A model generated the notes under the pieces. It worked only from the letters and a program-made list of their open reading frames with translations, was not told the origin of the DNA and ran no database searches. A program made the translations under genes and the position numbers. DNA of 64,000 bases from Paucibacter aquatile. GTDB lineage: Bacteria; Pseudomonadota; Gammaproteobacteria; Burkholderiales; Burkholderiaceae_C. Below, in pieces: positions 8,438-16,968 of the stretch; within the stretch, counting starts at the first letter, position 1, and the number at the start of each line of letters is the position of its first letter. Location of the stretch: assembly GCF_002885975.1 (NCBI RefSeq), contig NZ_POSP01000003.1, positions 3,348,001 through 3,412,000 of the forward strand, written 5' to 3'.

Positions 8438-9030
8438 CGCGAGTCTCCCGGGCTGTCCGGAATCGAGAGGGTCAGGCCTTGCGCCAGCGCCTGCGCGCGC
8501 TGCAGCAGGGCCTGGGCATGGGCGGCCGGCATCATCAGCTCGGCCAGCGGCGCCAGGGCCTGGCTGGCGGCATGGCGCAGGGCGCCGTGCGGCAGGGTGC
8601 CGATCAGCACGGCGGCGCCACAGCTGCGCAGCAGCTCGGCCACGGCCGCCGGGTCTTGGGGGCTGGGCTCGCTCAGCGGCCAGTCGGGCAGCTCGGCCGG
8701 CAAGCTGGCATCGCGCGCCCGGTCGGGCTCTTGCAGCAGGGCTTGCACAAAGCTCGGGCCCAGGGCTTGCAGCAGGGCCTGCACGCGCGTGCGGCAGATC
8801 CAGCGCCGCAGAGCCGGGGCGCAGAACACCGCGCCCACCTGCATCTGCAGCTGGCGCAGCTCGGGTTCGGGGCGGGCCAGCCATTCCGGGGCGGTCTCCA
8901 GCGCCTGCCAGCTGAGCTGGGGCGTGGCGCGCGGGGCGCTGCGCATCAGGCGCAGGGCCAGGCGGGCCAGGGCGGCCTGGTGCTCGCGCAGCCGGCGGCG
9001 GTCGTGCAGATGGGGGTGGCGATCAGGCAT
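8434..9030 (-). CDS. sctK: Probable SctK (YscK/HrpD-like) T3SS sorting-platform protein
   Basis: This 198-residue protein lies between sctJ and sctL, the fixed position of YscK/SctK. SctK proteins connect the inner-membrane ring to SctQ in the cytosol. The sequence is soluble, leucine/alanine-rich and helical, with RRLREHQAALARLALRLM near the start and WICRTRVQALLQALGP in the middle. No catalytic motif is visible, as expected. The ATG at 9030 (MPDRHPH) overlaps the sctJ stop by 8 bases and is preferred to an upstream start inside sctJ. The family is poorly conserved, so context carries the call. Confidence 0.75.
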   Translation of the reverse strand: MPDRHPHLHDRRRLREHQAALARLALRLMRSAPRATPQLSWQALETAPEWLARPEPELRQLQMQVGAVFCAPALRRWICRTRVQALLQALGPSFVQALLQEPDRARDASLPAELPDWPLSEPSPQDPAAVAELLRSCGAAVLIGTLPHGALRHAASQALAPLAELMMPAAHAQALLQRAQALAQGLTLSIPDSPGDSR

Positions 9031-9802
9031 GGGGCGTGCCTCCGGGGGCGCTGGTGGGCAAGGCCAGCTCGGCGCTGGGCTCCTGGCGGGTGGCCGCACT
9101 GCGACGCTGGCGCAGCAGCCAGGCACCACCGACCAGGCTCAGACCGGCCAGGCCCAGGCTCAGGGGCCAGAGGGCCGAGGCCTGCGTGGCCACCGGCGCC
9201 TCGGCGGCCGGGCCCAGCTGGGCCGGGCTCGCGGGAAAGAGGGCCACCGTCACCTTCTCGGCCGGCAGGCCCTCCACGCTGTTCACCACCAGGGCGCGGA
9301 TCTTGGGCGCCAGCAGGGCCAGGTCGGCATCGGGCCGGTGCTTGATGAAGATGGAAGCGGCCGAGGGTTGGGGCTTGTCAATCAGCGGATGCTTCTCGGG
9401 CACGACCAGGTGCACGCGCGCCGCCACCACGCCGTCGATGCTGGCCACCGTGTGCGAGAGCTCTTGCGAGAGGGCATAGAGCAGGCGCGCGCGTTCCTCC
9501 AGCGGCGTGGAGACAAAGCCCTCGCGCTTGAAGACCTGGCCCAGGTTGTCGAAGCTCTCGCGCGGCAGGCCCTGGGCGCGCAGCAGGCGCACGGCGGGCG
9601 GAAAGTCCGCCGCCTGCACCTGCACGGCGTAGGCTTTTTCTTCGCGCAGCTTCTGCGCCTCGATGCCGGCCTCGCGCAAGGCGGCCACCACCTCGTTGGC
9701 CTGGCGTTCGCTCAGGTCGGCATACAGGGTCTGCTCCTGGCAGCCGGCCAGGGGCAGCAGGGCGGGCAGGCAGATCAGCAAAGCGCTCAGAGGGCGTCGC
9801 AT
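9023..9802 (-). CDS. sctJ: SctJ inner-membrane ring lipoprotein (YscJ/HrcJ/PrgK)
   Basis: The 259-residue lipoprotein forms the periplasmic side of the T3SS inner-membrane ring. A signal peptide ends in the lipobox LAGC with lipidated C21. Two ring-building domains follow: TLYADLSERQANEVVAALRE and the second around VASIDGVVAARVHLVVPEK. A transmembrane helix at about 210-230 (LWPLSLGLAGLSLVGGAWLL) and a short cytoplasmic tail (RQRRSAATRQ) complete the fold. It starts 9 bases after the sctI stop. Confidence 0.96.
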   Translation of the reverse strand: MRRPLSALLICLPALLPLAGCQEQTLYADLSERQANEVVAALREAGIEAQKLREEKAYAVQVQAADFPPAVRLLRAQGLPRESFDNLGQVFKREGFVSTPLEERARLLYALSQELSHTVASIDGVVAARVHLVVPEKHPLIDKPQPSAASIFIKHRPDADLALLAPKIRALVVNSVEGLPAEKVTVALFPASPAQLGPAAEAPVATQASALWPLSLGLAGLSLVGGAWLLRQRRSAATRQEPSAELALPTSAPGGTPHA

Positions 9803-9811
9803 ATCGGGCTC

Positions 9812-10264
9812 CTAGCCTTGTTGGCGGAACAGCTGCTGCAGCCCGTCCGAACTGCGGTTGGCAATGTTCGAGGTCAGCTGGCAATGGAACATGAACTCCT
9901 GGCAGCGCAGGGTCAGCTGCACCACCTCGCCCGGGCTCAGATCGGCGCCGGCCTGGCGTGCGGCTTCGGCCATCTGGGCCAGGCTGCTGGCTTCGCTGTT
10001 GATGTGGTCGAAGGGCTTGAAGACCTGGGCCACGGCCGTGGACGGGGCCGTCACCGGCTCGGGGCCCAGGGCCGAGCCCTGGCTTTTCAGCTGGGCGCGC
10101 TGCAGCGCCTGCTCGAAGCCGCCCAGGTCGGCCAGCGACAAGCCATAGCCGGCGGACAGGCCGGTAGACAGGCCCGGGTTGGGTGCGCCCAGCCCCAGGG
10201 TGGGGCCGGCGCCCAGCGGCGCCGCCAGTGCCGCGGACGAGGAGGCGATGGCCAGGCTGCTCAT
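9812..10264 (-). CDS. sctI: Probable SctI (YscI/PrgJ/HrpB2-like) inner rod protein
   Basis: This 150-residue protein sits directly upstream of sctJ, where the inner rod/adaptor gene is found. Its N-terminal ~75 residues are small-residue-rich and unstructured-looking. The C-terminal ~70 residues (PGEVVQLTLRCQEFMFHCQLTSNIANRSSD then GLQQLFRQQG) match the amphipathic helix of YscI/HrpB2, which typically ends in a helix that contacts the export gate. Its start overlaps the needle-like gene stop by 4 bases. Family identity is well supported by the C-terminal pattern and position. Confidence 0.85.
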   Translation of the reverse strand: MSSLAIASSSAALAAPLGAGPTLGLGAPNPGLSTGLSAGYGLSLADLGGFEQALQRAQLKSQGSALGPEPVTAPSTAVAQVFKPFDHINSEASSLAQMAEAARQAGADLSPGEVVQLTLRCQEFMFHCQLTSNIANRSSDGLQQLFRQQG

Positions 10265-10557
10265 TGCTTGCGCGCCATGGTTTCCAGCGCCGAGCCCACG
10301 GCCGCCAGGGCGGTGTGCGAGGCATTGCTGAGGTAGCCCATCTCCATGGACATGGCGGTCAGCTGGGTCACATCGGCCGGCTTGTCCTGGCCCTGGTCCA
10401 TGGCGGCGGATTTGGTGCTGATGGCGTCGGCCTTGGCGTCCAGCACCTTGCCCCAGGCGTCGGCCATGGCTTCGAACCAGCTGCCGTTGCCGCTGCTGCT
10501 GCCGCCGGCGATGGAAGAGGTGTTGTTGATGCTGCTGCGTTGGATGTTGTTGCTCAT
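10261..10557 (-). CDS. Needle-like T3SS protein, candidate SctF
   Basis: The 98-residue protein has the size, helical hairpin character and location (between sctD and sctI) of the needle subunit. A central DKPADVTQLTAMSMEM stretch resembles the KP-D turn and second helix of YscF/PrgI needles. It ends in SALETMARKQ, and the tail SALETMARKQ is closely matched by EALSSMARKQ in the 230-residue protein at 18458-19150. The paralogy extends back to the GSWFEAMADAWGKVLD segment. A GAGG ribosome site lies 9 bases before the ATG at 10557. A filament or pilin role is the alternative. Confidence 0.72.
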   Translation of the reverse strand: MSNNIQRSSINNTSSIAGGSSSGNGSWFEAMADAWGKVLDAKADAISTKSAAMDQGQDKPADVTQLTAMSMEMGYLSNASHTALAAVGSALETMARKQ

Positions 10558-10608
10558 GATCGTGGTCCTCGTGAAGGGCTGTGGTTCTGGGGTGGGGGTG
10601 AAGGCGGT

Positions 10609-11871
10609 TCAGAAGTCGATGCGGCTGGTGCGGCCTTCGCGCTCCAGCAACAAGGCCTGGGGCTGCACAGCCACCAGGCGGTGGCCGCTGGGCAGGACGG
10701 CGCCGACGAAGTAACGCGCACCATCGGCGGTGATCAGATGCGGCAGGCCCTGGCTGACCAGGGCGACGATGCGCTTGCCCGGCTCAGCACCGGCCGAGGG
10801 CAGGGTGGGCAGGCGGCTGTCGCTGGCGGCTTGGGCGCTGGCGTCGGCCCGCGCCGGGGCGGGCGGTGTGCTCAGCTCCAGGCTGCGCAGCTGGGGCAGG
10901 GCGCTGCGCAGCTGGGCCAGGGCCTGCTGCCAGGCTTCAGCCGAGGGGCCGGACAGGGCGCCGGAGGCCGCGGGCGCGGCCGGCTCCAGCCGCACCTGGC
11001 CGAGGCCGAAAACGTTTGCACGAGCTTGGAAGCCTTGCATCTGCAGCAGTTCCTCCACGGCCGCGGCCAGCTGGCTGTCGACCTGCAGCGCCTGCATCGA
11101 GGGCAGGGGCGGCCGCAGGCCCAGAGCCAGCAGGCGCTGTTGCAGCTGCGCCTGCTGGCTCTGGCCGGCCACACGGCCGCTCAACACCGGCTGGCCCTGG
11201 GCATCGCGGCTCAGCTGCAGGGCCGCGAACTCGGGCTCACGCTGCAGCTGGCTGATCAGGGCTTGCAAGGCGGGCATGGGGTCGCGCACCGGCGCGGGCG
11301 CGGCGGGCCGCCCCTGCCAGGCCCAGGCCAGGCCGGCCAGGGCCAGGCCGGCGCCGGCCGCGGCCAGCCAGAGTTCGTGGCGACGCGCCGGGCCTGCGGG
11401 AGGCGCTGCGTGGCCCGCATCGGCACTCAGCTCCGGCAAGACCAGGGGATCGTCCATCCTTTCGGCCCGTGCGTTGACCGGGTGCAGCGACCAGATGGCG
11501 GCGGTGCGCTCGCCAAAAGCCAGCACCAGATCCGGCCCCAGCTGCAGGGCGCAGTGGGCCGGCCAGTCGAAGGCGTCGCCGGCCTGCAAACGCTGTTCAC
11601 CGAGCAAGGCCTGACCTTGCAGCAGCTCGGCGCGGCACATCGGGCCTTCGAGCTGCAGGCGCAGCAGGGCGGGCTCGCGCGCCTGCAGCAGCAGATCGGC
11701 CGATTCGGCCTCGGGCCAGTGCAGGGCCGGGCCGGCCGCCAGACTCAGGGCCCGGCCCGGCCGCAGATCGGCCCGCGCGCCCGCCTGCGCGCCGCCGAGC
11801 ACGCGCAGCTCCAGCGCCGGCAGGGCGGCGAAGCTGGGTTCCTGGGCGTGGGGCTGCGCGGGGCGGCTCAT
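10609..11871 (-). CDS. sctD: SctD (YscD/HrpQ/PrgH-like) outer face of the inner-membrane ring
   Basis: The 420-residue product has the SctD layout: a cytoplasmic N-terminal FHA-like domain (about residues 18-130), a single transmembrane helix at about 168-188 (LWLAAAGAGLALAGLAWAW), and a periplasmic region with repeated ring-building modules (for example QLSRDAQGQPVLSGRVAGQSQQAQL, a BON-like pattern). The extreme C-terminus (HRLVAVQPQALLLEREGR) is the last strand pair. The start overlaps the secretin stop by 4 bases. It bridges the cytosolic sorting platform and the periplasmic rings. Confidence 0.88.
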   Translation of the reverse strand: MSRPAQPHAQEPSFAALPALELRVLGGAQAGARADLRPGRALSLAAGPALHWPEAESADLLLQAREPALLRLQLEGPMCRAELLQGQALLGEQRLQAGDAFDWPAHCALQLGPDLVLAFGERTAAIWSLHPVNARAERMDDPLVLPELSADAGHAAPPAGPARRHELWLAAAGAGLALAGLAWAWQGRPAAPAPVRDPMPALQALISQLQREPEFAALQLSRDAQGQPVLSGRVAGQSQQAQLQQRLLALGLRPPLPSMQALQVDSQLAAAVEELLQMQGFQARANVFGLGQVRLEPAAPAASGALSGPSAEAWQQALAQLRSALPQLRSLELSTPPAPARADASAQAASDSRLPTLPSAGAEPGKRIVALVSQGLPHLITADGARYFVGAVLPSGHRLVAVQPQALLLEREGRTSRIDF

Positions 11872-13718
11872 GGCTGGCTGCCTCCGGCGGGGGGCAGGGT
11901 GCTGTCGCTGGCGGCCGGCGCCGGGCTGGGCTCGGCGGCCCGGCCCAGTGCGCTCTCGGCCGCAGCCAGGCGGCCGGCCGAGGCCAGGCGCGGCGTGATC
12001 AGGAACATGCGCTCGACCCGCGAGCCTTTCTCGCTCTGGCTACGGAACAGCGAGCCCAGCAGGGGCAGATCGCCCAGCACCGGCACCTTGTCCTGGCCGC
12101 TGGAACTGCTGTCGCGCACCATGCCGCCGATCAGCAGGCTTTCGCCTTCGCCGATCAGGGCCTGCGTCTGGATGGTGGCGCGCTCGACCACGGGGATCTG
12201 GTCCACCTGGTTGGGCGTCACGCTGCCGTCCTCCACCTGCACCAGCAGCTTGATGCGGGTGCGCTCCTTGTCCACGAAGACATGCGGCATCACCCGCAGC
12301 GAGGTGCCGGCCGTGATGTTGAACAGGTCCACCTGCTCGCGCCCGGCCACCCGCACGTAAAAGGTGGAGCTGTGGTCGAACACCGCCTCGACATTGGACA
12401 GGGTCAGCACCTGCGGGCTGGACACCACCTTGGCCGCCCCGCTGCCCTGCAGGGCATTGATGCGGGCGACGAACTGGTTGCGGTTGCCCAGCACGGCCGA
12501 GACAAAGCCACCCCGGCCGCTGGGCGTGACATCGCGGTCGCCGCGCAGGGCCAGATCGCTGGCCGTGCCGCGGCCGAACAGCAGCTCGCTGCCGCCGCCG
12601 CCCGACCAGCGCCAGTTGATGCCCAGCTCGCGCAGGCGGTCGGTGTTGATGTCGATGACGGTGGCTTCGATCTCCAGCGCCTGCGGCTCCACATCGAGGG
12701 CCTGGATCAGGGCGGCATAACGCTCCAGCTTCTCGGGCTGGTCGCGCACGATGATGGCGTTCAGGCGTGGGTCGGCCTCGATGCGCGGGCCGGGGCCGGC
12801 GCTTTCCGCACTGGGCTCGGCCGCCGCGCTGCGTGGTGCCAAGGCGGTCTTCAGTGCATCGGCATCGCGGTCCTTGGTTGCGGCGTTGCCAGCGCCCGTG
12901 GGCGGCAGGCCCAGGGTGCCGCTGCCGGCTTGCAGACTTTGGGCCGCCAGGCCCTGGCCGCGCAGGCCTGCCTGGTTGCTGGGCCGCTCGCGGCTGGTGC
13001 TGCTGCTGTGGTTGACGCCGCTGGGCGCCGCGCCGACCAGGGCGCGCAGGATGCTGGCCACGCCGGGCACGGTCAGGCTCCGGCCAGCCATGGCCATGTT
13101 CACATCCTGGGCCCAGGCGTAGCGCAGGTAGTAGACGCGGAAGTCCTCGCGTCCGACGCTGGGTTTGGCAGGGGCCTGGGCCGGGTCCAGGGCGCGCGCC
13201 AGCTCGGCCACCATCTCGATGAAAGCGGCATGGCCGCGCGCCTGGATGGCGCCATCGGCGCTGCGGCGCAGGCTGTTCTGGGCGTCGACGAGCTGCAGCT
13301 CTTCGGCGCTGCGCAGCAGCTTCTGCGCGGCCAGGGCGTTGAGGCTGAAGCTGCGCTGCTGCGCCTCGCGGGCGCTGGCAATGTGGGTGGTGTTGCCGTC
13401 GTGGAAAACCAGCAGCTTGTAGGCGCGCGCGATCTCGCGCAGCAGCTGCTGCGCCGGCATCTGGCTGAAGCGGCCGTTGACCTGGCCGCGCACGCCGGCG
13501 CTCAGCGCCACCGGCGCTTCCACCTGGGCGAACAGGTCTTCAAGAAAGGCGTCCAGGCCTTGCTCGCGGGCCGAGATGGTCACCAGGCGATCACCCACCG
13601 GCCAGGGCACGGCCTGGGCCGGGCCGGCCAGCACGAGCAGGCCCAGCAGCAGGGCGCGGCCAGCCGAAGCCGAGGCGCAGAGAGGGGGCAGGAAGAAGGA
13701 GAACATGGAGGGTTTCAT
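11868..13718 (-). CDS. sctC: SctC T3SS secretin (YscC/HrcC)
   Basis: This 616-residue outer-membrane secretin starts with a signal peptide (LLLGLLVLAGPAQA). N-terminal ring domains follow: QGLDAFLEDLFAQVEAPVAL, and FRVYYLRYAWAQDVNM in the next. The N3-like part contains RLNAIIVRDQPEKLERY, and the C-terminal secretin domain has the signature ALIGEGESLLIGGMVRDSSS then VPVLGDLPLLGSLFRS. The FRVYYLRYAWA motif is typical of T3SS rather than T2SS secretins. It lies 3 bases downstream of sctV. No pilotin gene is recognised nearby. Confidence 0.97.
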   Translation of the reverse strand: MKPSMFSFFLPPLCASASAGRALLLGLLVLAGPAQAVPWPVGDRLVTISAREQGLDAFLEDLFAQVEAPVALSAGVRGQVNGRFSQMPAQQLLREIARAYKLLVFHDGNTTHIASAREAQQRSFSLNALAAQKLLRSAEELQLVDAQNSLRRSADGAIQARGHAAFIEMVAELARALDPAQAPAKPSVGREDFRVYYLRYAWAQDVNMAMAGRSLTVPGVASILRALVGAAPSGVNHSSSTSRERPSNQAGLRGQGLAAQSLQAGSGTLGLPPTGAGNAATKDRDADALKTALAPRSAAAEPSAESAGPGPRIEADPRLNAIIVRDQPEKLERYAALIQALDVEPQALEIEATVIDINTDRLRELGINWRWSGGGGSELLFGRGTASDLALRGDRDVTPSGRGGFVSAVLGNRNQFVARINALQGSGAAKVVSSPQVLTLSNVEAVFDHSSTFYVRVAGREQVDLFNITAGTSLRVMPHVFVDKERTRIKLLVQVEDGSVTPNQVDQIPVVERATIQTQALIGEGESLLIGGMVRDSSSSGQDKVPVLGDLPLLGSLFRSQSEKGSRVERMFLITPRLASAGRLAAAESALGRAAEPSPAPAASDSTLPPAGGSQP

Positions 13719-13721
13719 CGC

Positions 13722-15752
13722 TCAGGCCGCCTCTTGCAGCAGCGGCGCCTGGGGCAGGTCCACCCGCTCCGCCACATCGAGCTGCAGGTTGGGGCTCAAT
13801 TCATGGAAGGACAGCACCGGGTGGTCGAAGCACTCGGCCTCGATCAGCCGGCGCACATGCCAGCGCACATCGACGGCGGTGACGATGGCGCGCGCGCCGC
13901 TGCGCGCCAGGCTGGCCTGCAGCGCGGCGCTGATCTGCTGGGCCAGCTGCGGGTCCAGGGCCAGCTGGGCCACGCCGCCGTTGACGCGGATGGCCTGGCG
14001 TAGCAGGTCCTCCAGCGCGGGGCTCAGCATCAGGCAGGGCAGGCGGCCCTCGGGCGCCAGGCGGTGGCTGGTCTGGCGCTTGAGCGCAATGCGGGCGAAC
14101 TCGGTCAAGGTCTGCACGTCTTTTTCACGCTGACCGGTTTCGGCCAGCGACTCCAGCACATCGCGCAGATTGCGGATCGACACCTCCTCGGCCACCAGCC
14201 GGCGCAGCACCTCGGCCACGCGCTGGATGGGCAGGCTGCGCAGCACCTCCTTGACCACATCGGGCAGCTCGGTGGAGGCGCGGGTCAGCAAGGCCGTGGT
14301 CTCCTGGATGCCCAGGAAGAGCTGGGCATGGCGGCGCAGCACCTGCTGCAGCTGGGCCAGCAGGGCCTGGCGGTCCATGCCTTCCTGCAGCGGGCCCTGG
14401 GCGATGGGCACTTCGTAGGCCAGCAGCTGCCAGCCGGGCTCGGCCTGGCCGGCGTTCGCTTGCCCGTTCGCATCGGCGCTTGCGATGCGGGGCGTGCGGC
14501 CATGCAGGGCGATGCGTGGCAGCTGCAGGCCGGCGGCCAGCTGGAACTGCTCGGTCATCTCGCCCAGCTCCTGGGCCAGGCGCTGGCCGGCCTCGCCCTG
14601 CAAGGCTGCCGGCGGCAACAGCAGCAGCAGGGGCAGGGCCGGCGGCAGCTGGGCTTGCGGGGCGGCCGCCACCGGCTTGGCCGCCTGGGCCCGGGCGGCC
14701 TGCAGCTGCGGCAGGGCGCGGCCGCTGGCGCGCTGCCAGCGGGCTGCCCATTCGGGCATCAGCAGCAGGCCTGCGGCCATCAGCAGCGCGCCCAGCAGCA
14801 GAAACACGGCGGCCGGAAAGCCGGGCACGGTGGCGAACAGCATGCACACCCCGGCCGCCACCACCAGCACGCGCGGCTTGGCGCTGAGTTGGCGGCGGAT
14901 GGCATCGCCCAGGTGGCGTTCGTCTTCGTCGGCGGTGCGGGTGACGATCAGGCCGGCGGCCATGGCGCCCAGCAGGGCCGGGATCTGCGCCACCATGCCC
15001 TCGCCGATGGACAGGATGGAGTAGCTGTGCATGGCCTGGCTCAGGCTCATGTCCTGCTGCAGCACGCCCACCGAGAGCCCGCCCAGCAGGTTGATGGCGA
15101 TGATGATGATGCCGGCGATGGCATCGCCCTTGACGAACTTCATGGCGCCGTCGAGGCTGCCGTGCAGCTTGGATTCCATCTCCAGCGTGCGGCGCTTGCG
15201 CTTGGCCTCGTCCTTGTCGATCAGGCCCGAGCGCAGGTCGGAGTCGATGGACATCTGCTTGCCGGGCATCGCGTCCAGCGAGAAACGCGCCGCCACTTCG
15301 GCCACCCGCTCGGCGCCCTTGGCGATGACGATGAACTGCACCACGGTGATGATCAGGAACACCACCAGGCCCACCACCAGATTGCCGCCGGCCACCAGCT
15401 TGCCGAAGGTGTCGATGATGTGGCCGCCGTTGGCGTGCAGCAGGATCTGGCGCGTGGTGGCAATGGACAGCGAGAGCCGGAACAAGGTGGTGATCAGCAG
15501 CACGCTGGGAAAGACCGCGAACTCCAGCGGGCTGCTGATGTAGATGGCCACCAGCAGCAGCACCACGCCCATGGCGATATTGGCCGCCACAAGCAGATCG
15601 AGCAGCCACAGCGGCAGGGGCAGCACCATCAGGGCGATGATGGCGATCACGCCCGCCACCAGCAGCAGGTCGACGTAACGCGCCAGCAGGCTGTTCTCGC
15701 CCGGCGCCGCGGCGCCAGCGCCCTGGCGCAGGTAGGCGTGCAGGGCGCTCAT
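13722..15752 (-). CDS. sctV: SctV export-gate protein (YscV/HrcV/FlhA family)
   Basis: The 676-residue inner-membrane protein forms the nonameric export gate that receives chaperone-substrate complexes. The N-terminal half has about eight membrane helices, and the cytoplasmic loop with RFSLDAMPGKQMSIDSDLRSG and DEAKRKRRTLEMESKLHGSLDGAMKFVKGD is diagnostic for FlhA/SctV. The C-terminal ~330 residues are the cytosolic ring domain. Its start overlaps the transglycosylase stop by 4 bases. Length and motifs fit the family with no visible defect. Confidence 0.97.
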   Translation of the reverse strand: MSALHAYLRQGAGAAAPGENSLLARYVDLLLVAGVIAIIALMVLPLPLWLLDLLVAANIAMGVVLLLVAIYISSPLEFAVFPSVLLITTLFRLSLSIATTRQILLHANGGHIIDTFGKLVAGGNLVVGLVVFLIITVVQFIVIAKGAERVAEVAARFSLDAMPGKQMSIDSDLRSGLIDKDEAKRKRRTLEMESKLHGSLDGAMKFVKGDAIAGIIIIAINLLGGLSVGVLQQDMSLSQAMHSYSILSIGEGMVAQIPALLGAMAAGLIVTRTADEDERHLGDAIRRQLSAKPRVLVVAAGVCMLFATVPGFPAAVFLLLGALLMAAGLLLMPEWAARWQRASGRALPQLQAARAQAAKPVAAAPQAQLPPALPLLLLLPPAALQGEAGQRLAQELGEMTEQFQLAAGLQLPRIALHGRTPRIASADANGQANAGQAEPGWQLLAYEVPIAQGPLQEGMDRQALLAQLQQVLRRHAQLFLGIQETTALLTRASTELPDVVKEVLRSLPIQRVAEVLRRLVAEEVSIRNLRDVLESLAETGQREKDVQTLTEFARIALKRQTSHRLAPEGRLPCLMLSPALEDLLRQAIRVNGGVAQLALDPQLAQQISAALQASLARSGARAIVTAVDVRWHVRRLIEAECFDHPVLSFHELSPNLQLDVAERVDLPQAPLLQEAA

Positions 15753-16651
15753 GGCGCGGCCGCCCAGTCCCGCAGGCCCTGGTAGGCGCCCAGCACCTGC
15801 TGCACATAGGCCTGTGTCTCGGCATAGGGCGGCACCCTGCGGCCATGGCGCTCCACCGCGCCTTCACCGGCGTTGTAGGCCGCCAGCACCAGGCGCAGGT
15901 CATTGCCAAAGCGGGCCTGCAGGGTTTTCAGATAGGCCGCGCTGGCCTCGACATTCAGCGGTGCCTGCATCAGCTCGCGCACCGGGTCTTTCAGGCCGAA
16001 ACGCTTGGCCGTGGCCGGCATCACCTGCATCAGGCCGCGCGCCCCGGCAGGCGACACGGCTTGCGTGTTGTGGCGCGACTCCACATGGGCAATCGCATGC
16101 AGCAGCAGGGGGTCGATGTCGTGCCGCTCGGCAGCGGCGCTCAGGGTGCCGGCCACACCGACGATGCGCTGTGTCTGGCCGGAATGGCCGTTCCTGGTGG
16201 TGATGGGCGCGCGGCGGCTGAGGTGCGTGGTCGCGGCGACGGGGGCCTCGGACTGGGGCTGGGTGTTCGTCTGCAAGGAACCCAGCTGCAAGATGCCGGA
16301 GACCGGGCCGCCCTCATACAGGTCCAGCTGGGCCGAACGGCTGGCCGCAGCGGCCGATGCGGGCGTGGGCTCGGTCTGTGCCAGTTCGGTACAGCTTTGT
16401 TCGATCAGGCGGAATTTGCTGCCGGCGTGGAACTGGCGGCGGCTGGGCGCGGCGATGGCATCGGCCGTCGAAGGCAGGCTGCAGCTCATGGCTTGGAGGG
16501 TCAGTGGGGTGACACCCAGACACACAGCGAGCAGGGCTCGCAATGGCTGCAGACCGCAGCGTCGTGCGCTGGAGGCTGAAGGCATTTCCGGCATGGCCAG
16601 GCGACCATGCTCGCGGTCCACCGGGTGACCGCTGTCTTGTGGGTACTGCAT
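15749..16651 (-). CDS. T3SS-associated lytic transglycosylase (SLT domain)
   Basis: This protein of up to 300 residues opens the peptidoglycan layer for assembly of the apparatus. The C-terminal ~150 residues form an SLT lysozyme-like domain: HAIAHVESRHNTQAVSPAGA with the catalytic glutamate in VESR, followed by GLMQVMPATAKRFGL and LAAYNAGEGAVERHG. A hydrophobic export segment (LRALLAVCLGVTPLTLQA) is near the N-terminus. The ATG at 16651 has a GGGAG site 11 bases upstream, while ATG 16594 gives a more standard signal peptide; either is possible. It is the first gene of the minus-strand T3SS operon. Confidence 0.9.
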   Translation of the reverse strand: MQYPQDSGHPVDREHGRLAMPEMPSASSARRCGLQPLRALLAVCLGVTPLTLQAMSCSLPSTADAIAAPSRRQFHAGSKFRLIEQSCTELAQTEPTPASAAAASRSAQLDLYEGGPVSGILQLGSLQTNTQPQSEAPVAATTHLSRRAPITTRNGHSGQTQRIVGVAGTLSAAAERHDIDPLLLHAIAHVESRHNTQAVSPAGARGLMQVMPATAKRFGLKDPVRELMQAPLNVEASAAYLKTLQARFGNDLRLVLAAYNAGEGAVERHGRRVPPYAETQAYVQQVLGAYQGLRDWAAAP

Positions 16652-16968
16652 TTTTTGACCACTCCCTGAATGCCTCGCACTATCCCGGCGCGATGTGCTG
16701 GCTTCAAGACCCGGAAGCGGAGTTTGTAATCAAGTGTGAGCGTCAGCGGATGGGTCGAGACTTCGCCTTCAGGTGTGTAAATAGCGGGTTAGCTGTACAT
16801 CCCCCCTAGGACATAGTTGCTTACAAAAGATACGGATCTGTCATCGGCAGCCTGTCGGCCCTGCTTCAAAGTGTGCGTTTGTTCACGCGCTTCTGCGCGG
16901 GGTCGGTCCTGGCTCTGCCTCGCTTGAGCAGCGACAACAGCCCCTGGCAAGCGCACAGAAAGCATGAG
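16652..16968 (+). promoter_or_regulatory. Divergent T3SS control region between the long operon and sctU
   Basis: This 317-base stretch has no convincing gene. It separates the minus-strand T3SS operon from plus-strand sctU and must hold both promoters unless sctU is read from elsewhere. It is locally AT-richer than its surroundings. It contains a C-run followed by CCTAGG and then ACATAGTTGC (16801-16820). The reverse strand reads GCAACTATGTCCTAGG, partly similar to the CAACTAGGG motif near effector genes. This is a candidate regulator site. No clear sigma-70 boxes could be fixed by eye. Confidence 0.5.

Noticed and set aside
7610..10336. Open frame of 908 codons on the plus strand
   Set aside because: It runs antisense to sctL, sctK, sctJ and sctI, which have clear family motifs.
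16652..16968. HrpL-type (GGAACC...CCAC) or PIP-box (TTCGC...TTCGC) T3SS promoter
   Set aside because: No convincing pair with the right spacing was seen in the sctU, transglycosylase, needle-like or effector upstream regions.
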